From positions 24,392,469 through 24,456,468 of the forward strand of contig CM043942.1 in the NCBI GenBank assembly GCA_014529385.2: DNA of 64,000 bases, in the 5' to 3' direction. This DNA comes from Adiantum capillus-veneris. Taxonomy: Eukaryota; Streptophyta; Polypodiopsida; Polypodiales; Pteridaceae. The notes under the pieces were generated by a model that was given only the letters and a program-made list of their open reading frames with translations, was not told where the DNA came from and ran no database searches. The position numbers and the translations under genes were made by a program. Shown here piece after piece: positions 1 to 12,105 of this stretch (the stretch's first letter is position 1; each line of letters starts with the position of its first letter).

Positions 1-444
1 TTACAAACAGCTGAAGCTATTCCTTGAACTCCAGAAGCTCGTAAGCAGTTTTCATAGCCAGCCTCACAGGAAAAACTTCATGTGAATGCCCTCACAGCCA
101 GCCCAATTGCATATGTTGTACCTGCTTACCTCTCCCTCTCACACAGCCACAAAGTGTGATGACGTGGTATGACTCCAGTGGACCTAAAGGGGCCAGCCCA
201 ACCAAACTTAAAAGGCCAAAACCACTAAAAACGCATGCCAAAAAGGCTGACGCAAGAAACACAAATCGCGCCACAATTCATGGGCAGTTTCTAAAGAGCT
301 TTTTGCATGGAAGTTTTTAACAAACAAAAAGCGTAGCTCGTGGGCGCCCAAATTATGGGCCATTGTAACCCATCTAGGTGTGCCTTGGAGGTGTCTCTGG
401 CAAATCAGCTTGGATGCCTCTGGCAGTTGTCCTTTGCGATCATG
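1..444. other. Unassigned, LTR-like debris
   Basis: I see no credible gene here. Around 150-172 there is a short match to the first bases of the Chr LTR (a CACAAAG..GATGACGTGG pattern), and the segment leads into a clearer Chr LTR fragment at 445-479. It may therefore be the body of a badly decayed Chr LTR, but the part between these two anchors cannot be aligned by eye. Confidence 0.3.
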
Positions 445-479
445 AAAGAAATACCAAAAGGGGCGCCGGTCTTTGGGGC
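445..479 (+). repeat. Fragment of a Chr-type LTR
   Basis: This segment matches, with few differences, the sequence around 5341-5376, 18960-18995 and 25123-25158 inside the three Chr LTRs (AAGAAATACC, GGGGCGCC and CTTTGGGG in the same order). It stops where a (CT)n tract begins. Confidence 0.6.
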
Positions 480-480
480 G

Positions 481-484
<4 letters not shown>

Positions 485-535
<51 letters not shown>
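485..535. repeat. (CT)n microsatellite
   Basis: About 25 uninterrupted CT units. Open frames reading Leu-Ser or Arg-Glu repeats across it come only from the dinucleotide repeat and are not genes. Confidence 0.97.
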
Positions 536-538
<3 letters not shown>

Positions 539-794
539 GCGCAGGGGAAATCGCGGAAATTGCACCAGCGCTTGAGCGCGCAGGGCTGAGCTGTTGAACG
601 CGATTCCGCAACAGGAGACTTGACAGCTGACTGTTTTGGCGAGAGCAAGGTGTCCAACGTGGAGAAAGTTCTGCCAAGATTAGCTACAGCAATTGGAGCA
701 CACACCGTTGTGGGGGAGTACACAGGTTTCAATGGGGCAGCCAGACACTGCTCTATGGTGCCAGCAAGCCACGTGCGGCAACAAAAGCAACAGC
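536..794. other. Unassigned; possible 5' part of LINE-1
   Basis: No supported coding region. The ORF1-like reading of LINE-1 becomes recognisable just downstream, so this may be its 5' untranslated part. No promoter motif is convincing. Confidence 0.3.
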
Positions 795-2003
795 ATGCCA
801 GAGGATGGACCAACCAGCCGATCTTGGAGATGACAATATCTACGAAACCCCGCCTACATCGAAAGTGACATTTAGGCGGAGAATTCGAGAGAGCACACAA
901 TCGCCAGGTCCTGTGAGAACAGAGAAACTTTCTAGAGTCAAGGATGACTTAAATGTTTGAGAAGGTACAGATGATGATAAAGGCGGAGCTAAGCCTTTTT
1001 GAGGGGTGACATTGAAAAAGAGATGTATGCAAATGCAGAGACTTACAAAAAGGCTATGTATGCAAAAAATTGAACAAAGAAATACTTAGTAAGCATGACG
1101 AGATGTACATATCATTGAAGGCCGAAATGCAGACGATTGTGAAGGCAGAAGTGAATGTAATGGAATGCATGATGCAAAAAAGATTAGAGAATGCACTCGC
1201 TACGTTTGAATCCTGGAAATTAAAAATGGAAGAACGCATGAATGAAAAGGATACATTGATTGAAGCACTTAAGGGAGACATCGCAGCTTGCAAATATACC
1301 CCCGGAAAGGAGGGAGAAAACCAACCCTCAGTGATAAAGGAGCTCGAAAGCATTAAGGAGCAGTTGAAAACTTTACGGGAAAAGGAAGAGCAAAAGGCAC
1401 GAACAACCTCTTCATGGGCAGAGCACCTATTCAAAACACAAGAGAAGGTTGATAAAGCTGAAAAGTGGACCGAGGACGCAATGAAAGGAAAAGATAAGAT
1501 GCCTGAAGCCACACTGACATCCACTAACATCAATATGACAATTGAGGAGGAGCAAAAGAGAAAGACTAGAGCCCTTCATGTGTGTCTGTTACAAGTCTCA
1601 AAAGACACTGGAAAAGTAGAAGAAGAGGTGCAAGAGCCCTTGAAGTGCATGGGTATTTCTGAACCCACACACAAGGGCTTGGAGAGTTGGCAAGAAGGGA
1701 AGTGATGAGAAAGGAAGACCCAAGGAAAGAGCACTTGCATTATACATTTCCCTACGCTCGAAGCTAGGAAGGAATTCCTGAAGAAGAGACCAATACTCAA
1801 GCAAACTGGGATATTTTTGGGTGATGACCTCACTCTTAACACAAGTAGCACACATGCAAGAGCTGATGCCAGAGATCAAGGCGGCGAGGGAAAAAGGGAA
1901 AATTGCTTTCTACAGGGGAGGAAGAGTAGTGGTGTTGGAAAACGCACCGCATGACGGTGCGAGACCTATGGGACCAGCCTTAAATGGAAACATGGAATTG
2001 TAA
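795..2003 (+). pseudogene. LINE-1 ORF1-like protein (broken)
   Basis: LINE ORF1 proteins bind the element RNA and form trimers through a coiled coil. An ATG at 795 begins a reading that needs several frame changes up to about 1070. From 1070 to 1705 there is one open frame of about 210 codons, very rich in Lys and Glu with heptad-like spacing, as expected for the coiled coil. After a stop the similarity continues in another frame to about 2003, with a basic LINE-like stretch containing AREKGKIAFYRGGRVVVLEN. No zinc knuckle is visible. The assignment rests on position before the endonuclease and on composition, so it could also be the N-terminal part of a single-ORF element. Confidence 0.6.
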
Positions 2004-2800
2004 TCAATCAATCAAGCTAGATGTAGGCGCTTTTCAGGATAGCTTTAAGGGAAGGGATATTATTTTTTACTCGAAAATGCATCAGATTGGTGGCGGCACA
2101 TTACCTAGAGTGACGGAAAACCATTGGGAGATTACTTGTAGGCAGGATGTGAGATCAATGCATAGAGGACGGGGGTCAGGAGGTGTGGCAGCCCTATTCA
2201 GGAAGGAGCTTCAACCCCTCATTCGTATTGTTTGGAGAGATGAGTAGGCCAGATATATATGGGTCAGAGTGAGAGCGGAGACACGGAGGCCACTCTACAT
2301 TGCAATATGCTATTTTGCCCCCAGCACATCTCATTATGCATCGCCCAAGGGGCAATCACCCTACATAATATTAGATGAGGACTTATGGGAGTTCTCTAGG
2401 AATGGAGATGTCATTCTTCTGGGAGACTTTAATGCCAGGACGGGCCAGTCTCAGACAGCTTTCTACGATAACTCCGAGGAAATGTTGAAAGAATTGGATG
2501 TCAGTGATGTAAGATAGGCCAGGTGTTCACAGGATGAAGAGCACACTGGATATGGGGGGTATCTGACAGATTTGGGGACTGCACATGGACTGCCATCTTG
2601 AATGGCCTCTACAGATTTCCATCGTCAAGTGGGTTCACTTGTTTTCCCCATAGACATGGGGCTAGCACAGTGGATTATGTTTTGGCTCAGCTCAGTTTCC
2701 TACCCTCTATTCAGGACTTTACAGTCGGGCCCAGACCTATTGGCAGTAAATCATGCCTCACGTTTACTGTCTCATTCCAATTTAGCACAGCTCGACTAAC
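1984..2800 (+). pseudogene. LINE-1 AP-like endonuclease domain (broken)
   Basis: The domain nicks target DNA to prime reverse transcription. Three frames together give the expected motif order: an N-terminal WNCN-type start, an RGSGGVAALFR segment, the catalytic GDFNAR motif near 2429-2446, and a TVDYVL motif near 2670. The final SDH-type motif is not recognisable, because the matching place reads PIGSKSC. Stops occur near 2246 and 2515 and there are frame changes near 2600, so no active enzyme can be made. Confidence 0.75.
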
Positions 2801-3138
2801 ACATACATCTACGCATACCCGATACAATTTTACGTCGAAGACTGATCCTGTCTACATAGATGGTATCTACAGACGCTTATGCACAGAGGATCCGGGGAGA
2901 CCTCTAGGGGAGCTCAATATTAACAGAGACACTACAGGTGATGAGAAGTACAGAGAGAACAGAGCCCGACTTCAGAGAAAGGTACTTCAAGGAGTCATTA
3001 CTCACAGGCAGTCATCGGCGTTTGGTACGACGAAAGAAGCGGGCATTTCTAGCTCGACCAAAGCAGGATTTATATCAGCTGTGTTTGAGCCAGGATTCAG
3101 GCGAGGCATGGCGACTCTTCCATGAGCACTCCCCCCCA

Positions 3139-4540
3139 CCAATCGCCACTTCTACGGAGGTATGGGGTCAGTATGCCTCACCCCTCTACACAATCTCGGG
3201 GCAGCCACCTCTTCCAGATTTGCCAGAGCCATGCCCACACACGCGCTTTCTTTACCATTGAGATGGTAAAGAAAGCCATTGACAGGATGAAGGCCAGTAG
3301 AGCATATGATCACAATGCCTAGTAGCGGAGCATTTTATACATGCCAGAGATCTGCTTATAGAGCTTCTAGTAGTGATATTCAACCGTGCCATGTGCGAGG
3401 GCCGACCGGATGCTTGGAGTTTGTCCATTATCGTACCTATCTTCAAGTCAGGGGACCCTATGGAGCCTGGGAACTACAGCACTATCATGATTGGACACAA
3501 TTGGCACGGTTGTCCGCATCCATCCTTGAGCAGCAGTTGAGTAGATGGGCAGAGAGAGAGGGCCTACGCACAGCAGGACAGGCAAGTTTCAGGAGAGGTT
3601 TCTCTACTCTTAATCATATTCTGACACTCAGAGCCATTATTGAGGAGGGGAGATCACGTGGGAGACGGCTCTATTGTTGCTTTGTGGATTTCCGCAAAGC
3701 CTTTGATATAGTACCCAGAGCTAGATTGATGTGCTGACCGTAGGAGATGGGAGTACCCAAAGAGTTGATTTGGGGGATCATGGCTCTATACAAGTCAGTA
3801 GTGGGATATGTACACTCCAGAGGGGATCTCTGATGTGGTCCACTCCACTATTGGGGTGAAATAGGGCTGCCCGCTATCCCCTACACTATTTGGCATGCAT
3901 GTGGATGAGGTTGTTGACTACATTGAGAGGGATGGTGATAGAGGAGCACAAGAGGCAGGGACATGGATCCCACTATTGTTATATGCTCATGATATTGTGT
4001 TGATTTCTGACTCCCCGGAGGCATGAAGCGTCATTTAGATGCTTTGTACACATTTTCCTACAATAGTGGATTGTCTGTTAACCTGGGGAAAACCAAGGTT
4101 ATGGTGTTTAACACCACACCACAGTGGTCAGGAGGTCAGCACCCAATTTTACATATAAGTAGGAGACGGTGGAATATACATATGCATACCCCTATCTTGG
4201 GGTGGTCTTCAGTGGACAGGTGTTTTCATTGAGGAGAGCAGCATAGACTAGATTGACGAGAGCTTATGCAGCCTTGGAAGGATTGGAAAAGATGTATTTG
4301 CAGGTCCAGTTTCAGGAACCTCGAACAAAGTTGTGGCTTTTTGACCCTCTAGTGGCTTCAGCTATGCTTTATGGGGTTCAGATTTGGGGACCCTCAATGG
4401 ACCACCATGGCAGATCAGGTAGCACTGATGGATGGAGATGCATGGAGAGGCCTCTAGTCTCTATGATCTCTCGGCTGATTCAGGCTAAGGCCTCAATGCC
4501 ACATTCGAGCCAAGCTAGCTGCCCCCCCTCTTGTAGTTGA
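3139..4540 (+). pseudogene. LINE-1 reverse transcriptase (broken)
   Basis: The RT domain copies the element RNA at the nicked target. Visible parts are the AGQASFRRGFSTLNHI segment, motif A as CCFVDFRKAFD near 3673-3705, a remnant of the QGCPLSP motif near 3866-3885, and the catalytic box at 3982-3993. That box reads Y-A-H-D instead of Y-A-D-D, so one of the two metal-binding aspartates is lost. Stops at about 3305, 3737 and 4230 and several frame changes add to the decay. A LYGVQIWGPS segment near 4370 marks the region after the thumb. Confidence 0.8.
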
Positions 4541-5054
4541 GGCCCTTACTAGATCAGTTTCCTTCATGCATGATTTATGGGACCTCCCCACAGACAAATA
4601 TGCTTGGCTAGCCCTTGAGTCATTACGACAGCTAGCGCTACAGGAGGACACAGCAAGCTAGTATGGGCAAATGACATCATGGTTTCAGTCATATGGCTTC
4701 AGCATGGATAGACTGCCTCCATTCGAGTACTCCTTGGATGCACCCTCCCTTTCTCTCACACGGGCAGAGAGCACTAGACTTTTACGTCGATTTGATTCAA
4801 CTAGATACCAGAAGCACATGGATACAGTCGACACAAGAGTTGGGCACGAAGATGGCTTTCTATAGAGAGCATCTTCTCCAACTAACAGAGGATGGATATG
4901 TGATCAGACCGGCCTATATGGACACAAAGATGGCTTTCTATAGAGAGCATCTTCTCCAACTAACAGAGGATGGATATGTGATCAGACCGGCCTCATTTAT
5001 CCTATGGGATATGATGTGCTATTGGTCAGATGCGTACATCATCACATCAGCTAG
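4541..5054 (+). pseudogene. LINE-1 C-terminal tail remnant
   Basis: Continuation of the LINE-1 reading after the RT domain, in at least two frames. It holds no recognisable zinc-ribbon or RNase H motif. Its main feature is an in-frame 78-bp tandem duplication, described separately. Confidence 0.5.
4842..4997 (+). repeat. 78-bp tandem duplication
   Basis: Two copies, 4842-4919 and 4920-4997, almost identical (they differ at a few bases near their starts). The period is 78 bases, so the repeated 26 residues stay in frame. The near identity shows that the duplication is much younger than the surrounding LINE. Confidence 0.9.
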
Positions 5055-5502
5055 TGTCACAACTCAGTGACGTGGCTGCCCAGTACACACACACACCCTT
5101 TGGCAAGGACTCCCGGCTGGCTTGCTGAAACTGCTGACGTGGCACTGCCGTACGGATAGGCTCGCAGAACCCGACGCGAAATGCGGAAATGCTAACACGT
5201 GGCATGCTGTACGGACGTCCGAGTTTTATGGTGCTGCTTTTGGGCAGTTTTGCGTGGCCTGCTTTTCCAGAGCATTTGGACGCAGAGTCTGAGAGTGAGT
5301 CCCGACCACTCGCTTGTACTTTGAGTTGCAGATTAATACAAAAAGAAATACCAAAAGGGGCGCCAATCTTTGGGGCCAATATCTCTAGGCACGGAACTCC
5401 GCCAAACCAATGTGGAATCAATTGTGAACTGTGAACCGTATTGAAGTGTATTCTTGTGGTGTCGCGGTAGAATCTCGACTTGGAGTGTCCAAGTTTGTTA
5501 CA
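5055..5502 (+). repeat. Chr copy 1 5' LTR
   Basis: Starts TGTCACAACTC, ends TTGTTACA, and the primer site follows one base later. It is 448 bp long against 560 bp in copy 2, mainly because it lacks the AT-rich A/T-run segment of the copy 2 LTR. Confidence 0.88.
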
Positions 5503-5503
5503 G

Positions 5504-5515
5504 TGGTATCAGAGC
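5504..5515 (+). other. Primer binding site, Chr copy 1
   Basis: TGGTATCAGAGC, complementary to the 3' end of plant initiator tRNA-Met, one base after the LTR end. Confidence 0.93.
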
Positions 5516-5566
5516 ACGGCTGATTTCTCTTCTACCGGGAAATCCGATCCTTTTTACGTGGCACTT

Positions 5567-7114
5567 ATGGCTTCAGACAAGATGAGTCGACTCCCTCTGC
5601 ATCTGGAGATGCGGAAGGAGATCACGAAGAAGATTCATGCGAGGAGTACGGCCCGCCTCGGCCTACTCCGGCGGAGCTTGAAAAGATGGAGCGTCGACGA
5701 CTGATTGACGACGCAGGAAAGATGATGTTAAATTTTGCGAAAGACCCGAAATTTGCAAAATTTATGACTCAGACCTCTTTCGACGAGGTGTATGCACAGT
5801 GGCAACAAATCACAGAACCACCCCCCAAACCAGTACTCAAGAAACCTCCTACCTCAAGGATGTTTACTGAGCAGGAATTAGAAGAGGTGGTTGATGCACG
5901 AATTTCTCAGCTTTTTGATGCGCAAAACAAAGCAGAAAAGCACGACAAAAAGCAGAAGAAAGGAACTGACTTCCCGGGTTATTTGGGTCGTCAATCTACT
6001 TTTGCCTCGGCAAGAAAGCAGAAGAAGCCTATGCGGTTTGAAGGATTACCTAGTTCTTCTTCTTCTTCTGAGAGTTCTTCTAGCTCTTCCGATTCGAGTG
6101 AAGAAGACAGAACAAGAAAAAAGCAAAGCAAAAAGCAAAAGGGCAAGAAAAAGGCAAAGAAGTCTAAATCTCGCCCAATTTTGGACAGTTCTATAGAGAA
6201 CTTGTCTTCGAATAGTTCGGACTCCGACGACCGCAGATTCTATTCAAAGAAGAAGAATTTTTATAAAGCCAAACTAGTGTGACTTTTTGGAAGATAAAAG
6301 CAAGAAAGTCCGAGAGTTCAAAGGTGGACAGTTAGTTAAATTTAACACGTTTTCTGGTTTTCGAGATGCTTCGAAGGCTTTGGCCTTCATACAGCATTTT
6401 GACATAGCTTTCTCTGGAGGGCGTTACTCAGAGCACTCCAAGATTCGGAGGGCTACTTCCTACTTCAGGGGAAATGCTCAAACTTGGTGGTCCACGCTTC
6501 TATTGAACAGGAAAGCGCCAGTTAAATGGCTGAAATTTAAAAGGCTTTTTATTTCTTCTTGGCTGACTTGAGAGTACGAACGCGACATACGAACTGCTTG
6601 GAACCATCTTCGGATTACCAAAAAGAATACTTTGGACACATATTGCGAGAGATTCTGAAGCTCTTTTCTACTAGCCTCTTCGTTTAAGAAGATCTCGTTC
6701 AAAGAACAGATTGAGCGGTTTACCTTGGGACTTCCTACAGAGATCCGAGATCACTGCTTAGAGAAAAAGTCAGATTCCATTCAGGAATTGATGAGTCATG
6801 CGAAACGGGGTTTTGCCATTCACTCAGGTAGTTTGACCTACCCCACAGATGAAATCATGACACAGAGAAACGAACAGATTTCGAACAATGAAAGTAGAAA
6901 GAAGAAGAGTAACCCAGAAAAGAAAGAAAAGGATGCACGACCCGAGCTCACACTCGGGGAGAGAGCTCTCTACATCAAAGAGGGGAAGTGCTTTGGATGC
7001 GGGGAAACTGGGCATATCTCCGCGAAATGCCCTAAAAAGGCACCGAATGAACAGAATGAAAAAAGGTCAGAGAGTTCGGAAGCAGCTGAGGAACGTGGCA
7101 GAAGAGGCAGATGA
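5567..7114 (+). pseudogene. Chr copy 1 gag (broken)
   Basis: Gag forms the virus-like particle and packages the RNA. The ATG at 5567 matches the gag start of copy 2, but the frame is lost within 130 bases. It is regained in the 5686-6282 frame (charged, Lys- and Ser-rich linker). The capsid part near 6380-6900 has the plant gag signature AQTWWSTLL, but TGA stops interrupt it near 6568 and 6656. The nucleocapsid zinc knuckle C-x2-C-x4-H-x4-C is intact at 6989-7030 (CFGCGETGHISAKC). Confidence 0.85.
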
Positions 7115-7149
7115 AAGCAGAACTAGAACCACATTGCGTGGGGCCTGAA

Positions 7150-7520
7150 CCGAATCAAATGAACGAAAGTACAAAACTTTGCCGCTTTTAGGGCAAAGTG
7201 AAAGATCAGGAAGCCCTCTTTTTCTTTGATGAAGGAGCCAAGGCCAACTCCTTTTGGCGGCTCGATCTGGAATTACGTCCGACAGGCTGAGGCCACAGGC
7301 GGAGGTAGTTCTAGCGGCACCCAAACGGGATGTTGTCATTACACCAATCATTGGCAAACTTCGTTTGCAATGTTAGGGGTGTTTAGAGCACGAGGATTTC
7401 TACGTAATTCCCTTGGGAGGTTGTGACGTCCTACTGGAAATCCCTTGGTACCACAAGAACAACGCCGTGGTTGATTACCGAGCCGAGAAAGCGACTTTTG
7501 ACAAATGAAGAGCACGGACA
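7150..7520 (+). pseudogene. Chr copy 1 aspartic protease region (broken)
   Basis: Retropepsin-like domain that would cut the polyprotein. The expected active-site position reads FFDEGAKAN near 7223-7249, so Asp-Glu-Gly-Ala stands where most retropepsins have Asp-Ser/Thr-Gly-Ala. A GGCDVLLEIPWYHKN segment near 7419-7463 fits the end of the domain. The reading needs frame changes and has stops. Confidence 0.6.
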
Positions 7521-7679
7521 TTGTACTTGATGAAATTCACTTTCATTACTTTTTGGAAAGGACTGAATGATGATTGAAAGTCGAATATGTTTTGACCTCG
7601 AAAAAAAGAACGCCAAGATTTTCTCCGCACTCATGCCGATTGCTTTTCAGAAAGCCTACCAGACGAGTTACCTCCTACT

Positions 7680-8418
7680 CGTCCTGAGGATCATACCATT
7701 GATCTGATACTTGGAAGCACACCACCGAACCGGCCACCTTACCGTGTGAGCCGAGCCCAGAACGAAGAAATTATGAACCGAGTGAAAGACCTCTTGGAAA
7801 AGGGTCTTGTCTAGCCTAGTACTTCACCGTATTGCTCTCCAATGTTGTTGGTTTTGAAGAAAGACGGATCTTGGAGAATGTGCATCAATTATAGAGCTCT
7901 CAACAAAATCACCATCAAGAACAGATTTTCAATTCCTAGGATCGATGATATACTTGACAGACTACAGGGATCCTCGTGCTTTAGCAAGATCAATTTGAAG
8001 AGTGGATATCATCAGATCAAAATCGCGCCGGGAGATGTCTACAAGACACCTTTTTGGACGACTTTTGGGTTATTTGAGTTTTTGGTGATGTCTTTTGGCC
8101 TAACCAATGCTCCTGCAACATTTAACCGGATGATGGACAGGATTTTTCCAGAGTGCAGACTATTTGTTGGCACTTTCTTTGACGACATCATTGTTTTCTC
8201 CAAGGGTGAGGCAGAACATAGAGAACATCTGCTTCAGGTCTTTCAGGCATTAGGAGACCACAAGTTGGTGATTAATGCGAAGAAAAGTGATTTTTTCCTA
8301 CCAAAGATACACTTTTTGGGACACATTGTCTCAGTAGTAGGAGTGCAGATAGACCCAGCCAAGATAGAGACTATCCGTGGTTGGCCCGATTTGAAGAATG
8401 TCCATGAAGTTAGAAGCT
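7680..8418 (+). pseudogene. Chr copy 1 reverse transcriptase (broken)
   Basis: The Ty3-type RT domain is clear: SPYCSPMLLVLKKDGSWRMC, the PRIDDIL motif, the FGLTNAPATFNRMMD segment and the catalytic FFDDI. Two defects stand out. Motif A reads K-I-N-L where copy 2 has R-I-D-L, replacing a catalytic aspartate, and a TAG stop lies near 7812 where copy 2 has a glutamine codon. The frame is open from 7842 until the truncation near 8418. Confidence 0.9.
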
Positions 8419-8727
<309 letters not shown>

Positions 8728-8859
8728 GAAAAAGTCAAGGCTGTATATTACTGAGTACAATATAATCCCCAGCGGATGCCAAAATAGCCTATCACGTGGG
8801 GTGTACAAGCTGAATGTAAGGAGGAGAGCCACTATAGTGACAACTCGACTAGAACAATC

Positions 8860-9594
8860 TCATGGTGGTCGGTGTGATGAGTGGAGGAGAAACCACCGAG
8901 GAGGGGCATAATGCCACGTAATCTGGCCACCTGTAAGTGTGAAGAAGAGTGGGGATTGAGCCCAATGCCGAAGGAAGGCAAATCGGCGTGCCTCGGCTGC
9001 TCGAGATGTACCTGAGGATGAATCCCACTGCCAAATCAGGGTATGAATGATGTCCGGCCAAATGGCAGTGAGGGTATCCTGAAGGAGCTGTGGAGCCGCA
9101 CTTAGAATGTGGAGACAACGAGCTCTCCAAACATTCCATAGTGTAATACTAGTGATGACTGAAAAAACTTCATCACGTGTCTGAGAATCCCCCTGCCAAG
9201 CAATCTGTGGTAGCATAGCCAAAGTACCTCGCCGATAACCAGTCGATGTGAGCATAAAGGCTGGATCTGTGTCTGAGCCCGCGTAGAAAAGATGGGGGCC
9301 GGGCATCGGCATCAACCATGAGACAGATCCCCAAGTAAGAAATCCATGTTGAACACCTGCTCTGCTAAGTAGAAAGCAAACTGCAAGCCACAGTACATGG
9401 GAAGTTGAGCATGACCAAAGACAGTGTGTAGGTGACTCAAGTAGTCGCAAAGGACAGCGAGTACATAACGGATCATGACCCATAGTAGCTAGCCAAGTCC
9501 CAACTGGAAGTCCCGCATGTGCAATCATCCAAAGAAATACGACGAGCCGCATGTAAATCCCAGATGGTGGACCAAAACTGCTGCAGATAGGCAT
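8860..9594 (-). pseudogene. LINE-2 C-terminal zinc-binding region (zf-RVT type)
   Basis: An open frame of about 244 codons that follows the RT domain. It contains a C-x2-C...H-C-L-W-x-C pattern (CTRCPLRLLESPTHCLWSC), typical of the zinc-binding region after the RT of plant L1-like elements. A long Trp-rich tail follows and reaches almost to the 3' end. It is one piece of ORF2, separated from the RT by frame changes around 9600-9940. Confidence 0.75.
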
Positions 9595-9940
9595 GGGAGA
9601 GGCCTGAATGTAACCAGAAACGCATACGAGTGGGCTGCTCTGGCTGCTGTCTCATCAGTGCTAATCGTCCAATCCTAACAGTGTACTCAAAGAAGGATAC
9701 TGGTGCACCGGTGGGGTCAGAGTGAGGTCAATGCCACTCGCCTGGGTCCCAATAAAGCTGAGATAGGGCACGACCCTCCCACACCCAAAGCCTCCAAAGT
9801 GCAGCATCGACGGAAGCGAAACGAGGGTCAACACAACGACGCTTCCCGCGGGAGCCAACTACTCTGATGGCCTCCCATCGAGCTCCGGGAAGGGCAAGGT
9901 GCGGAGAGGTGGAATCATATGTCAATCTAGCATGAATCCC

Positions 9941-10739
9941 CTAAGACTGGTCAGTATCAACTGTGAATAGCATGGTGTCTAAACGAGCTAATAAGAGAGT
10001 TCTCTGAGCAAAGAGGCCTTCCCAGCCACAATGGGGAGGCATCTGAACCGTGCCTCTCATGACTGCATCCCACTGTGAAGGAACGGCAGAATCAATCTCA
10101 AGCAGTCTGTCTGTCACCCCTCGACCAATGTCATAATGTTCTGCCACAAAATCAGCATCCAGCATACGTGACTCATGAAACAACCGCATAGGCAGCAGGG
10201 CCAGTGTCCCAGGCAGCCCAATCAATGTGAGTCCTCTCTCCAAGTTGACGGGGTGGATCAACCGAAGAATCAAGAACTGCAGCATTCCAAATGAGAGGCT
10301 GGCGCTCAATCTCCTCACGACATGAGGGAGGTGAGCGTATGATAGCCCGTCGCATGGAAACCCAAATCTGAAGGAGCGATCGGATGAAGGGTGAGAGGGA
10401 GGCGGTGGACAAGGGGGCATCAGTAAAGAGAGAACGATACCCTGTCTGCCAAGTATGACCATCTCTAGTGCCGAGTCGTGGAGTCACTGCGCAAAGAGCG
10501 GCCTGAAGAAGCATCTTCCAAGGTTCTTGTCCGGGGAAAAGACCCCGAACAATAAGCTTGGTAAGAAGGGCGCAGCTCTGTAACTCTGGATCAATAATGC
10601 CAAGGCCTCCCTCTGACCTAGGACGAATAATCGTGGACCAGCGAACTCGAGCACGGGTATCAGAAGTCCCATATGTGCCACTCCATAAAAAGTTCCGCAC
10701 TAAGCGGCGGAGCGGAGCTATCACACCTGAATGTAACAT
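9941..10739 (-). pseudogene. LINE-2 region between RT and zinc domain (broken)
   Basis: Two overlapping frames (10739-10173 and 10462-9941) continue ORF2 after the RT. They include FLWSGTYGT and GGLGIIDPELQS, which match the conserved W-x-G...GGLGI pattern of plant LINE proteins after the RT thumb. One frame change near 10200-10450 separates them. Confidence 0.7.
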
Positions 10740-10874
10740 CTAGCAAGAAGCCGTATACCATACTGTAGCCAGAATGACCTAGTTGGTGACCAATGCACGG
10801 CCAGCCAACGACAGATGACGTGAAGACCAATGGCATAGCTTCCTGCGAATAGACTGTAGTACGGGTGCAAACTG

Positions 10875-12073
10875 CTACTGTGAGGTAACATCGAATCCAA
10901 CCTGAAAGCCCAGATATCTGCATGTCTGACCCGGTCGCAGCCATGTGAAACCATCAGCTACCCCCCAAGTAGGTATGTCATCACTGCCAACCAGTAACCC
11001 ATAGGATTTATGCCAATTAATGCGTGCGCCACTAGCAATGCAAAAAACCTCTAGGGCCTCCCGCATAGCATCAAGAGCAGCTAGCAAATAGCGTAACATG
11101 AGCATAGTGTCATCAGCAAACTCCTGATCAATAAGGTCTGGAGCTGTAGGTACTGGCATGGTCAAGCCACAAAATGCATGACTCTGAGCACGAAGAAAGT
11201 CGGACATAGTCTCTCCTACAAACAGATACAGATATGCTGCTAAAGAACATCCCTGACAAACAGATCGAGAAAGCTCAAAACTGCGACTGACGCGGCCACC
11301 AATAGTAATAGCACTGCTGGCAGTCCTGAAGAGAGAGGAAATGCCTGAGATCCATCTCGAAGGAAAACCCATCCTGGCTAAAGTTCCTTCAAGAAAGTCC
11401 CACTCAACAAGATCGTATGCTTTCTCGAAGTCAAGGATGAAAAAAGCGAGAGGCTCAGAAGATGATCTGGCCCACTCTACTGCCTCATAAAAAGTGAAGA
11501 TATTATCCAGGATGCATCGATCCATGACAAAGTCTGTCTGAGAAGTATGAATAATATCTGGTAAGAACGGCCGCAAGCGATGGCTGATCATTAACGCTAA
11601 TATCTTATAGACCGAGGGAGTAGGGTAATAGGTCTCCACTGTCGGAGCTGAGTGGTGTCACCCCCCTTCGGAATATCTCTCACCCCCCTTCGGAATAAGA
11701 GATATGAGACCTGAACAAAGATCCGGATGCATATATCCTGATGCAAAGATGTCCTGACAACCGCGAAGAGTGGTATATGCAATACATCCCAATATGTCAA
11801 AAAGAAAGCTCTAGTGAGGCCATCCTCTCTCGGACAGGAGGATGGATCAAGACTCTCTATAGCAGCATGCAGCTCTGCAAGTGTAAAAGGAGCCAACAAG
11901 ATCTCTGCCATAGTGTCTATACAACGGTGTCTCGTGTGATGCCAGATCTGCTCACGGGCAAGTAAAACCTCTGTAGTGCATACATCAGCAATGAACAATG
12001 TCTCAAAATAATCTGCAGACATATCAAGTATAACATCAGGATGCATATGTAGTGTCCCTTGAGCATCGCACAA
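10875..12073 (-). pseudogene. LINE-2 reverse transcriptase (broken)
   Basis: RT domain in two frames. The upstream frame (12073-11597) ends with the QWRPITLL motif. A short tandem duplication of about 22 bases near 11656-11700 (CACCCCCCTTCGGAATA twice) shifts the frame just before it. The downstream frame (11639-10875) has the motif A segment FFILDFEKAYDLVEWDFL, then QGCSLAAYLYLF, and the catalytic FADD near 11107-11123, all with the metal-binding aspartates kept. The enzyme core is therefore intact in sequence although the ORF is not. Confidence 0.88.
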
Positions 12074-12105
12074 AGTCCGGAAGGGTGGTGCCAGGAGGGC
12101 GCTCT

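Larger units (their letters stand above)
795..5054 (+). mobile_element. LINE-1: decayed non-LTR retrotransposon
   Basis: A non-LTR element in sense orientation, recognised by the order of a coiled-coil ORF1-like part, an AP-type endonuclease, a reverse transcriptase and a C-terminal tail. Every part is broken by stops and frame changes and the polymerase motif is mutated, so the copy is dead. The 3' end is not preserved: the Chr copy 1 LTR starts at 5055 directly after the tail-coding region. No target duplication can be read. Confidence 0.85.
5055..8418 (+). mobile_element. Chr copy 1: Ty3/gypsy chromovirus, 3' truncated
   Basis: Order is LTR, tRNA-Met primer site, gag with zinc knuckle, protease, reverse transcriptase. 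It is colinear with Chr copy 2 up to about 8418 and then diverges completely inside the region between RT and RNase H. RNase H, integrase, polypurine tract and 3' LTR are all missing. Several stops and frame changes in gag and pol make it defective. Confidence 0.9.
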
